64,000 nt of DNA from Bact-08 sp964533215 (lineage in GTDB: Bacteria > Bacteroidota > Bacteroidia > Bacteroidales > UBA932), in NCBI GenBank assembly GCA_964533215.1, contig CAZHLJ010000001.1, forward strand, positions 868,001-932,000, given 5' to 3'. Positions within the stretch are counted from its first letter, which is position 1, and each line of letters opens with the position of its first letter. A program made the translations under genes and the position numbers. The notes beneath the pieces were generated by a model, which worked only from the letters and a program-made list of their open reading frames with translations, was not told where the DNA came from and searched no databases. This document shows positions 53,144 to 61,189 of this stretch, piece by piece.

Positions 53144-53500
53144 AAAAAGTGTGGTTTGTTTCGCCGTCTAGGTGTGGATTTTCGGATGCTGCGGTATTGG
53201 CCTTGCATCTCTTTTTTTAGATTGGCTATAGCCTTTAAGGCATGGCAACCACAAATACCCACTTCGCAGTCTCTCCGTTAAAAAACAAATGCGGAAACCA
53301 TGATTATGCTATAGAAGAGAGGAGACAGGTTTTCCGCTGGTTGTTTTTTTGCCACTTCGCTCCTTGAGTGGGTGCCCATTTGCTCTCTTGCAATGCCTTT
53401 TCAGACTACAGCACAATCATTATTTAGATGCAAGGCCCATGAAATTCTTTTGCAAGTATCCTCAAACTCCACACCTAGATCTGCTTTTTCCACACTTTTT
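53144..53500 (+). repeat. Long-hairpin repeat copy C6 with terminal inverted repeats
   Basis: The outermost inverted ends are AAAAAGTGTGG / CCACACTTTTT, with a second matching block inside (CTAGGTGTGGA opposite TCCACACCTAG). The hairpin core runs from GGCCTTGCATCT (53199) to AGATGCAAGGCC (53438). The outer stem is GATTGGCTATAG opposite CTACAGCACAATC. The inner stem GCGGAAACC pairs with GGTTTTCCGC, and the L and R boxes are as in the other copies. It is the closest relative of C5. The 180 bp between the tRNA terminator and this copy hold no gene I recognise. Confidence 0.85.
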
Positions 53501-53784
53501 GATATAGTTTTTACAAATATTTGGGTAAAATAATTAAAAATCATAATTTTACGTTGTGTTGCCTGAGATATAGTTATGTTATCCATTTTTTTGATTCCGG
53601 TGTAAGCCTAGATCAGCAAGACTACAGAAATTGATATCCTTACTTATTTAGTATGACCGGCTAAGGAATATAAACTAGACCCTAAAAGGTAAACCTAGAC
53701 CACAGAAGAGACACTACATAAGAAACAAAGCTACACCTGTAAATAAGTTACCACCAAGGTTAAAAACTACATTAGCTAATAATC

Positions 53785-54681
53785 ATGACTATAGAAACAA
53801 TGACAGAAAAGACAAAGAAAATTATCAACAAGTTAGAAAAAGCAATTTCAACTAAAGATTCAGAGAAAATTAGAGAAGCCATATCAGATAGTGGTATTCT
53901 AGAAATGATGAAATATATTGTTGAAAAGGATTGCAATTCTCAATTATTTAGAGTTAGATCACAATCGACGAGGGATAAATTTCCTTGTTCAAATATTGAT
54001 CATTTTTCATACAATCCTAGCCCTAGAATTGGTCGTTGTAACAAAGAAAATGAGCCTTTATTTTATACGTCACTAGAAAGCAGAACCGCTGTACAAGAAA
54101 TGATTCGAGAAGAACTTGTAGGAAATAACATTTGGCTATCATTATGGTTGCCAAAGAAACCTATGAGATGTCTTGTTTTCTTGTTTGACCCCTCTGAAAT
54201 AGAAGATGACTATACGAAAAAAATGCATCATGATATAGTAGATAATTTAAAGATAGCAGATCCTGATTTTGAAGAAAAGTTACCATTGTATCAATGGGTG
54301 TCTAGTCAATTTTTAAGTAAGGATTACTCTTTTTCTAGCGAACTATGTCATGAATTATTCAAAGCTCATAACATTGATGGCATATTGTATCCAAGTTATG
54401 CAGGAAAGAGTCACGGATTAAATTTAGTTTTAACAAAAGACTTTGCTGATAATCAATTGTATTTTCAAGACATACTATCTCTGAAAATTCATGAATGGAA
54501 ATTCCCTCAAGAATCAAAATATATGATACTAGGCGAATCTTTAATCCAAGAAAATGGAGACATTAAATGGCTATCGTATAATTATGACACAACTGCGCCA
54601 TTTATAACAGAAAGAAGAGTACTAGAAAAATCAATAGGAAAGGGGAAAATTCAATTTGACAACAATTTCTCAGTGATATAA
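53785..54681 (+). CDS. RES-domain protein, possible NAD+-degrading toxin
   Basis: A 298-residue protein with a helical N-terminal 45 residues and then a RES-like domain. Arg56 in LFRVRSQ, the GRCNKENEPLFYTSLE segment followed by Glu105 in RTAVQEM, and the late Ser in DGILYPSYAGKSHGLNLV match the Arg-Glu-Ser pattern of the family. RES toxins of toxin-antitoxin pairs degrade NAD+. The usual Xre-like antitoxin gene directly upstream is absent; the upstream 280 bp carries no gene. It is larger than typical RES toxins, so it may be a stand-alone effector. The DNA is strongly AT-rich. Confidence 0.6.
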   Translation: MTIETMTEKTKKIINKLEKAISTKDSEKIREAISDSGILEMMKYIVEKDCNSQLFRVRSQSTRDKFPCSNIDHFSYNPSPRIGRCNKENEPLFYTSLESRTAVQEMIREELVGNNIWLSLWLPKKPMRCLVFLFDPSEIEDDYTKKMHHDIVDNLKIADPDFEEKLPLYQWVSSQFLSKDYSFSSELCHELFKAHNIDGILYPSYAGKSHGLNLVLTKDFADNQLYFQDILSLKIHEWKFPQESKYMILGESLIQENGDIKWLSYNYDTTAPFITERRVLEKSIGKGKIQFDNNFSVI

Positions 54682-55091
54682 ACGAATTATTAAAGTGTAA
54701 GAAAATAAAACCCAGGTGGTAACAATGCAAAAAAATAATAGCAGGTTCAGTAGTAAATCAAAGGATTTTAGCCCGCTTCAACTTTCTTGTAATTTGACAG
54801 GAATGAAGCCCGCAATCGGCTACTATTCTTATACCAACCATTTGCATCAAGTATAAAAAATTGAGTAGCTCAATAGATACGTGTGGAATTGACATATTGA
54901 CAAATAAATATATGTGAAACTTAGCTCTAAGATAGGTTGGTGCAAACTGAATGAATTTATATTGTTTTCTCCATGCTCAAAAAAGAAACCCCAATCCACA
55001 TTGCAGTACATTTGGAAACCCACACTAGCCGATGCTCAAACCAAAGGTTTTCAAAATAGCTGCAATATCACTAACATACTTTAGAATTTCT
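54682..55091. other. Gene-poor AT-rich gap between the RES gene and the methyltransferase operon
   Basis: No supportable ORF. Two AGCCCGC blocks about 55 bp apart (near 54770-54830) look like a short direct repeat, but I cannot tie them to any known recombination site. It may be the residue of older cargo in the island. Confidence 0.35.
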
Positions 55092-55124
55092 ACATATTTA
55101 TTTAAACTATCTAAATAAATATGT
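55092..55124. promoter_or_regulatory. Perfect 13-bp inverted repeat, candidate operator of the Xre regulator
   Basis: ACATATTTATTTA, 7 bases, TAAATAAATATGT: both arms match base for base. The site ends 27 bp before the Xre start and would cover the promoter of the four-gene operon. Controller proteins of restriction-modification loci bind such symmetrical sites to time expression; this use is inferred. Confidence 0.65.
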
Positions 55125-55151
55125 ATTTTTACTAAATAATAAGCTATAAAA

Positions 55152-55373
55152 ATGACAGTTTTAGGTGAATTTTTATCAGATAAATCTATTAAAAAAGCTG
55201 AAGTTTCCCGTAAAACCGGAATAAGTACTTCTCGATTAAGCGAACTTAGCAGAAACGATGCTACAAAATTAAAGGCTGAAGAGTTATTTTTAATTGCGTT
55301 AGCAATTGATGTTCCCCCAAGTGAAATATTGAATAAAGTTTGTGGTCATTTAAAACTTAAGAATTTAAAGTAA
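55152..55373 (+). CDS. Xre-type HTH regulator, controller-like
   Basis: A 73-residue protein that is one HTH_3 domain (KAEVSRKTGISTSRLSELSR followed by ALAIDVPPSEIL). Size and position before a methyltransferase are as in controller (C) proteins of restriction-modification systems. Its TAA overlaps the methyltransferase ATG by one base. A perfect palindrome upstream is the likely binding site. Confidence 0.85.
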   Translation: MTVLGEFLSDKSIKKAEVSRKTGISTSRLSELSRNDATKLKAEELFLIALAIDVPPSEILNKVCGHLKLKNLK

Positions 55374-56587
55374 TGGATAGAAAACCTACATATATTGATT
55401 TGTTTGCTGGTTGTGGTGGCCTTTCTCTGGGACTTCATAATGCAGGTTGGAAAGGTTTATTTGCAATTGAAAAAAGTCCCGATGCTTTTAAAACTTTAAG
55501 ATACAATCTTATTGATAAGAAGAGACATTTCAATTGGCCTGAATGGTTGCCAAAGGAGAGTATGGAAATTGATAGTGCTATGCAACTATACAAAGACGAA
55601 CTTTTTAAGTTGCAAAACAAAGTAGACCTTGTTGCAGGAGGACCGCCGTGTCAAGGTTTTTCAATGGCTGGAAGAAGGAAAGAAAATGACCATCGAAATA
55701 ATTTAATTAAATCATACATTGATTTCATAAAAATAATAAAACCAAAAATTCTTTTTTTTGAAAATGTAAAGGGTTTTACTTTGGAATTTAAAAAGAATAA
55801 AGATAAGGGTAAAGAGTATTCAACATATGTTGAAAATGCGCTTAATCGTGCTGGGTATTTTGTCAAAGGTGAGCTAGTTAATTTTGGGGATTATGGAATA
55901 CCGCAAAAAAGAACTAGATTCATTCTGGTTGGTGTAAGGAAAGATTTTGATAATGCTTCAAAGGAATTAGTTGAATCTTTTTTTACAACTTTAAAAGGCA
56001 ACAGATTTTCATTTCTCTCTCAGAAAAAACTAACTATCGAAACAAATCTCAAAGATGCAATTTCGGATTTATTAAAAACAAATGGACTAAAAGATTCTCC
56101 TGATTCAAAAGGGTTTCAAGCTGGAACATATTCTAAAATATCCAGTCCTTATCAAGCTTTGATGCGTGAAGGAGTTGATTTCAAGATTGCAGATAGTCAT
56201 CGTTTTCCTAAACATAGATCAGAGATCATAGAAAAATTTGAGATAATATTAAATACTTGTAAGAAAAACAAAGACATTGATGCTAAAACAAGAGCGCATT
56301 TTAATATTAAAAAGCATACGATAATTCCACTTGATGGAAATGGAAAAAGTCCAACAATAACGACTCTTCCGGATGATTATATTCATTATTCAGAACCAAG
56401 AATATTAACTGTCAGGGAATATGCAAGAATTCAGTCATTTCCAGATTGGTATCAGTTTCAAGGTAAATATACAACAGGTGGAAAACTCAGAACAAAGGAA
56501 GTTCCAAGATATTCTCAAATTGGAAATGCTATACCTCCGCTATTTGGGGAACAAAGCGGTATTGTATTAAAACAACTAATAAGCTAA
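55373..56587 (+). CDS. DNA (cytosine-5)-methyltransferase
   Basis: A 404-residue C5-MTase with the conserved blocks in order: IDLFAGCGGLSLG (I), GGPPCQGFSMAGRR with catalytic Cys93 (IV), FFENVKG (VI), GIPQKRTRFILVG (VIII), a variable target-recognition part, then EYARIQSFPDWY (IX) and QIGNAIPPLFG (X). It methylates C in a target not predictable here. There is no restriction endonuclease gene in the island. It overlaps both neighbours by one base (TAATG), so the four genes are a tight translational unit. Confidence 0.93.
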   Translation: MDRKPTYIDLFAGCGGLSLGLHNAGWKGLFAIEKSPDAFKTLRYNLIDKKRHFNWPEWLPKESMEIDSAMQLYKDELFKLQNKVDLVAGGPPCQGFSMAGRRKENDHRNNLIKSYIDFIKIIKPKILFFENVKGFTLEFKKNKDKGKEYSTYVENALNRAGYFVKGELVNFGDYGIPQKRTRFILVGVRKDFDNASKELVESFFTTLKGNRFSFLSQKKLTIETNLKDAISDLLKTNGLKDSPDSKGFQAGTYSKISSPYQALMREGVDFKIADSHRFPKHRSEIIEKFEIILNTCKKNKDIDAKTRAHFNIKKHTIIPLDGNGKSPTITTLPDDYIHYSEPRILTVREYARIQSFPDWYQFQGKYTTGGKLRTKEVPRYSQIGNAIPPLFGEQSGIVLKQLIS

Positions 56588-58905
56588 TGGTACACCAACT
56601 TCAATTTAAAATTAGTGCTGCATTAAAGAATATCATTGGACGAGATTTAATTAATGATGATTTTATTGCTGTTTTTGAACTTGTAAAAAATGCTTATGAT
56701 GCTCATGCTAATTATGTTGAAATAATTTTTGATAAGTATGATTCTTCGTTTACCAAAATAACAATTAAAGATGATGGTAAAGGTATGAATTATGATGACT
56801 TAATAAATAAATGGCTTTTTGTTGCATATTCAGCAAAGAAAGACGGGACAGAAGAAGATAGCTACGACTATAGAGATGAAATTAAAGTAAAGAGAGCATA
56901 TGCGGGTGCTAAGGGAATCGGGCGATTTTCATGTGATCGGCTAGGTACAAATCTATATTTAGAAACGATCAAAGATGAACCCAATGCTAAGGTTGAAATT
57001 CTTTTGACCGATTGGGAAAAGTTTGAGGAGAATTTGAATGATGAGTTTGTAAACATAAGTGTTATTCACGATACAATTGCAAAAAGCAATTATCAAAAGA
57101 TAAAAGGAACTGTTCTCGAAATTACTAGTTTAAGAAGTGAGTGGGATAGAGATAAACTCTTAAAACTTAAAAGTGCTCTGGCTAAATTAGTTAATCCAAA
57201 TACTAAAAATTCAGATGATTCTTTCAATATTAACTTAATTGTTGATTCTGAATTGGAGGAAGATAAAAGAGTAGAGAAGATTGGAAAAGAAACGAAGTTG
57301 TCTGATGAAGCTATATATAATGATGTTGTAAATGGAGAAGTAAGAAACCAAATATTTGAAACACTAGATTTAAAGACAACAAAAATTATATCAGAAGTAT
57401 CATCTAAAGAAGAAAATATAATTACAACAACTTTATTTGAAGGAGGGAAAGTTGTATATAAAATAAAAGAAGAAAATTTTCTTATAAATCTTCATGATAT
57501 TGACTTTACAATATATTTTTTAAATCGATCTGCTAAATATACTTTCAGTAGAAGAATGGGAATTCAGCCAGTTCAGTATGGGCATATTTTTGTTTACAAA
57601 AATGGATTGAGAATTTTCCCTTACGGAGAAAGAGGTGAAGACCCTCTAAAAATGGATAATAGAAAAGCTCAAGGTAGAACAAGAAATCTTGGAACACGGG
57701 AAGTGATTGGATATATAGATATTCAAGGAGAGAATGATGAGCTAAGAGAAACCTCAAGTCGTGGAGATGGATTGATTAAAACTCAAACGTATAATGAATT
57801 ATATGATTGGTTTTATAATACACTCAGAAGATTAGAAAAATACATTATTGAGGTTTCAGACTGGGGTAAGGATTTATCAGAAGATGATTACGTAAAGCTT
57901 GATGAACATGATAAAGTAATTGCACTACAGAATATTGTTTCTAAATTATCAAAATCAAAAAACTTAATTTCTATTGAATATGCTGATGATTTGTTTCAGA
58001 TTTTAGAAAATAAGCAAGAAGGCTCGGCAAGAAGTGTGCTTTCGGACATAAAACAAAAGATAAATGATGATAATTTCGACAAAAAAGAAGTATTAAAAGG
58101 CATTGAGAAAGCCGAAAAGAAAATATTAAATCTTGAAAAAATTAAAGATGAAGCTGACGATGCAGCTCTTGAGGAATTTATCAAAAATGAGGGCTTAACC
58201 AATGAACTTGAATTCGAAAAGAAAAAAGGTTCCTGGCAAGGAGCATTAATAGGTACTGATAAAGAAAGAATTATTGGGTTACAACATCAAATTTTTCACT
58301 CATCTGGTCGCATTAATCGAAATATTAAATTACTTCTTCAACATCTTAATCCTGAATTAATAGACGAAACAACTCGTAAACATATTACAGTTATGTCTTT
58401 GGAAGCAGCAAAAATAAATTCTATTGCGAATTTCGTTACAAAGGCAAATTTCAATTTGAAAGCTAGTGAAATTGAGAGAGATGTTGTTGAGTTTATGGTT
58501 GGCTATTTAAATGAAATCTACATAGCTGACGATAAAATTATTGATTCTAAATTAAATATTTTTGTAAATATAAAAGACAACTTAGAACACATAAAAGAGA
58601 TAAGACCTTTAGAAATAACAACTTTAATTGATAACCTAATTTCTAATTCTGAAAAAGCTGGGGCAAGTAAAATGATATTCAGTTTTTCCAAAAAGAAGGA
58701 TATTTTACTAATTGAAGTTTTTGATGATGGAAAAAAAGGAATTGAAAAGGAAAATCTAGAAAGAATTTTTGAATTAGGTTATACGACAACAAATGGAACT
58801 GGAATTGGGTTGTATCAGGCAAAGGATATTGTTATAAGAATGAATGGAAATATTATTGCAGAATCAACAAAAGGAATTGGAACCACTTTTAAAATAACTC
58901 TATAA
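56587..58905 (+). CDS. Large protein with two GHKL ATPase domains, MORC/Hsp90-like plus histidine-kinase-like
   Basis: A 772-residue protein. The N-terminal GHKL domain (about 15-220) has ELVKNAYDAH with Asn35, DDGKGM and AGAKGIGRFS, as in MORC/Hsp90/MutL-type ATPases. A middle region of unknown fold follows, with a helical, charged part at about 440-560. Residues 560-772 look like a histidine kinase core: the H-box-like LQHQIFHSSGRINRN (His567, His571), the N box TLIDNLISNSEKAG (Asn683), FDDGKKGI and FELGYTTTNGTGIGLYQ. The next gene encodes a receiver protein. One protein with both ATPase types in a methyltransferase operon is unusual. Confidence 0.8.
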   Translation: MVHQLQFKISAALKNIIGRDLINDDFIAVFELVKNAYDAHANYVEIIFDKYDSSFTKITIKDDGKGMNYDDLINKWLFVAYSAKKDGTEEDSYDYRDEIKVKRAYAGAKGIGRFSCDRLGTNLYLETIKDEPNAKVEILLTDWEKFEENLNDEFVNISVIHDTIAKSNYQKIKGTVLEITSLRSEWDRDKLLKLKSALAKLVNPNTKNSDDSFNINLIVDSELEEDKRVEKIGKETKLSDEAIYNDVVNGEVRNQIFETLDLKTTKIISEVSSKEENIITTTLFEGGKVVYKIKEENFLINLHDIDFTIYFLNRSAKYTFSRRMGIQPVQYGHIFVYKNGLRIFPYGERGEDPLKMDNRKAQGRTRNLGTREVIGYIDIQGENDELRETSSRGDGLIKTQTYNELYDWFYNTLRRLEKYIIEVSDWGKDLSEDDYVKLDEHDKVIALQNIVSKLSKSKNLISIEYADDLFQILENKQEGSARSVLSDIKQKINDDNFDKKEVLKGIEKAEKKILNLEKIKDEADDAALEEFIKNEGLTNELEFEKKKGSWQGALIGTDKERIIGLQHQIFHSSGRINRNIKLLLQHLNPELIDETTRKHITVMSLEAAKINSIANFVTKANFNLKASEIERDVVEFMVGYLNEIYIADDKIIDSKLNIFVNIKDNLEHIKEIRPLEITTLIDNLISNSEKAGASKMIFSFSKKKDILLIEVFDDGKKGIEKENLERIFELGYTTTNGTGIGLYQAKDIVIRMNGNIIAESTKGIGTTFKITL

Positions 58906-58907
58906 AA

Positions 58908-59843
58908 ATGAAACTGAATTATAAAATACTTTGGTTAGATGATAATATGGATGAAATTCTTAGCGATGATTATCCCAATGACATAAATACATACTTAAAA
59001 GAACAAGGTTTTGAACCTGTGTTGGTTACTGTAAAAAACGAAAACGAATTCTTTGAAAAGTTAAATGATTCGTTTGATTTAATACTAACAGATTTTCATT
59101 TAAATGAATCAACTAAAGGCACCAGAAATGGTGATGTTATAATAGAGGAAGTTAGAAATAAGTCCATTTTTACAGAGATTATGTTTTATTCTGCTCAAGG
59201 TGATGTGGCAGATACAATTAAAAAAGACAGAATTACTTTCTTTGATACAAAAAGAGTTGCTGGAAACATTCATTATGAGAAAATAGTTGAAAAAACAATA
59301 AATCTCATTAGCTTAACAATAAAGAAGTTTCAACATATTGTTGCTATGAGAGGTATGATAATGAATGAAACTAGTAGCTTGGATTTGCAAATGCTTGATA
59401 TTATAAAAAAAGCTTTAAAAACGGAGGAAATAAATTTTGATAATCTAGCCCCTAAAATCTATGATGAACTCAACGAATTGTATGATTCAAAAAAAAAGTT
59501 CGTGGATGAATGCAGAAAAGATGGAAAATTTAATACTTTAACTAAGGATAATTTTGTTTTTAGTGCTGATTTTAAAATCAAAACATTAGGTCAAATATTA
59601 AACATCTTGAATTTAGAGGATTTCTCAGAGGATTACAAAGAGGAAATAAATTCTATGAGAAATAAATTTGCCCATTCCAAATTATTAAAGGATGATACAA
59701 CTGGTAGAGAGTATTTTAGGCATGGTGAATCGGGCTTAACTTATGATGAAGAATTGTGTAAGAAAATTAGAAAAGACATAATAAAGCATAGAAATAATTT
59801 CACTCAAACATTGTCAAAAATTGAATCCCTCAAACAGTCGTAA
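58908..59843 (+). CDS. Receiver-domain protein with HEPN-like C-terminal region
   Basis: A 311-residue protein. The N-terminal 130 residues look like a receiver domain: LWLDDN (Asp11, Asp12), the phosphoacceptor candidate Asp62 in LILTDFH, Ser95 in FYSAQGD and Lys115. The remaining 180 residues are helical and hold NSMRNKFAHSK, where Arg251 and His256 make the RxxxxH motif typical of HEPN RNases. It starts 2 bp after the GHKL protein. A phosphorelay that switches on an RNase-like effector is an attractive but untested reading. Receiver proteins more often carry a DNA-binding output. Confidence 0.65.
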   Translation: MKLNYKILWLDDNMDEILSDDYPNDINTYLKEQGFEPVLVTVKNENEFFEKLNDSFDLILTDFHLNESTKGTRNGDVIIEEVRNKSIFTEIMFYSAQGDVADTIKKDRITFFDTKRVAGNIHYEKIVEKTINLISLTIKKFQHIVAMRGMIMNETSSLDLQMLDIIKKALKTEEINFDNLAPKIYDELNELYDSKKKFVDECRKDGKFNTLTKDNFVFSADFKIKTLGQILNILNLEDFSEDYKEEINSMRNKFAHSKLLKDDTTGREYFRHGESGLTYDEELCKKIRKDIIKHRNNFTQTLSKIESLKQS

Positions 59844-60305
59844 AGCTCATTTGCAATAGGCCGGAAAAACTTCCTGTTTTGAGGTAATAGTGATGTAGCA
59901 GTAAGGGCTGTGATAGTGTACTCGTTAATAGGATCCTGCATGGCTGTAGGAATAAGTCCGCACGAATGGCTGACGGATGTACCATCTAAGTTATATTCTT
60001 AACGGGAAAGGGAATAATGAAGAACTGTTACCCCATATGTGGGCAAAAAACAAATTTCAGTCTAAATACCACCCAATTTGTGCCAACTTTTATCAAATTG
60101 AATCAAATTTGCACAAACTTATATCAAGTCACACAAAATAATGTCAAATTTTAGCATAATCGCACAAATTAGTATAAATTATATGTTATTTATGGGAGGC
60201 TTATGGAAGAAGCAGGTTGGAATGTTATTATTGTTGGGAATGAGAACTAAAAAATGTAAAGCAACGGAGTGATACTATGCGAAGAATTATTCAAGAGATA
60301 GTGCA
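59844..60305. other. Non-coding gap with four spaced AT-rich motifs
   Basis: The first 200 bp hold no gene and a weak pairing of TCCG/CGGA only. The last part (60081-60180) shows four related motifs of the form GCACAAA..TTATATCAA, starting near 60081, 60110, 60129 and 60160. They could be regulator sites for the downstream gene or the remnant of an origin-like iteron set. Very short ORFs here are not supportable. Confidence 0.4.
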
Positions 60306-60971
60306 ATGGAACAAGAGTTTTTAGAAAAGACTTACAATAAGACAGAAGAATCTGTTTTTACATTACTTACTTTGGCCTCGCAGATATCCCAATCATATGA
60401 TTCTATATTTGACAATGAAGATACTATCAATTCAGATTTCGCAATATCAAAGAACTACTCTTATCATAAACTAATAAACAATACTATTTATGATGCTTTA
60501 GTATCTCAAATAATATTAAAATCAGTAGCATTTATTGATGAATGGAACGGTTATTTTGGAATAAAAACAGAAAAAAAGGACTTTGAAAAAATAATGCAAG
60601 TTAAAAAACTTGCAAAACCAGCTTATGCGTGTTTATTGGAGTGGAAAGAGCTTTATGATTATAGGAATCAGGCTTTGGCGCATAATCACAGAGATAAGAA
60701 CAAACGAAATATATACCTAACCGGTAAAAAATTCAATAAAGCACCTCAATCAGAAGGTGAAATTCTATTACTTTCATTTTGCATATACAAGATAGCAGAG
60801 ATTATTTCTAAATTTTTTCAAGAAGAAACAGTGAAAGTCATCCAGATTATAGAACAGAAAATTATAAGTAGGAATGCTGAACTGTATACTGAGACTCCTT
60901 TTTCAAAAGATTGCAGAAGCAGGATTAGGTCTGTAGATGAACAGATTTCCAAACTCCTAAATAATTTGTAG
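60306..60971 (+). CDS. HEPN-like protein, AbiU2-type possible
   Basis: A 221-residue, mostly helical protein with DYRNQALAHNHRD, where Arg120 and His126/His128 fit the HEPN RNase signature and its Asn-containing variant. Overall plan (helical bundle, motif near residue 120, charged C-terminus) resembles the AbiU2-like HEPN group. No nucleotidyltransferase partner is adjacent; the nearest is AbiEii two genes on. AT-rich DNA, no signal peptide. A toxin or abortive-infection role is inferred. Confidence 0.5.
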   Translation: MEQEFLEKTYNKTEESVFTLLTLASQISQSYDSIFDNEDTINSDFAISKNYSYHKLINNTIYDALVSQIILKSVAFIDEWNGYFGIKTEKKDFEKIMQVKKLAKPAYACLLEWKELYDYRNQALAHNHRDKNKRNIYLTGKKFNKAPQSEGEILLLSFCIYKIAEIISKFFQEETVKVIQIIEQKIISRNAELYTETPFSKDCRSRIRSVDEQISKLLNNL

Positions 60972-61054
60972 ATTGCCAATAAGGTTACACAAAAGCCCCA
61001 TATTAAAAAACACATTATTCAAGAAAATAATATACGAATTCTGAAATAAAGTCA

Positions 61055-61113
61055 TTTTCGTCTTACGAACAAAACAAAAACAGTATGTTTTCGTCTTGTC
61101 AAGGAGACAAAAA
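61055..61113. promoter_or_regulatory. Two spaced operator-like repeats before AbiEi
   Basis: TTTTCGTCTT occurs at 61055-61064 and again at 61088-61097, exactly 33 bp (about three helical turns) apart. The second copy continues into a partial inverse (GACAAAAA at 61106-61113). AbiEi-type antitoxins bind repeats upstream of their own gene, so these are candidate autoregulatory sites. Confidence 0.5.
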
Positions 61114-61189
61114 TAAATATGCTATCCTATATTTTGTTTTATTTCCCAAATGCTCTATATTTACTGCATAATAGAAACAAAATGTCGGT

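Noticed and set aside
53009..53281. A 90-codon ORF between tRNA-Phe and the RES gene
   Set aside because: It runs through the left arm of repeat C6, has no recognisable domain, and its sequence is dictated by the hairpin.
53401..53586. Minus-strand ORF at the right end of C6
   Set aside because: Half of it is the inverted arm of the repeat; no domain and no partner gene.
55373..59843. Classic type II restriction-modification system
   Set aside because: No endonuclease-like gene is seen between 53785 and 63937 next to the methyltransferase. The downstream genes are GHKL and receiver proteins.
60081..60180. Possible CRISPR array
   Set aside because: The motifs are degenerate, unevenly spaced (about 20-31 bp) and lack unique spacers or nearby cas genes.
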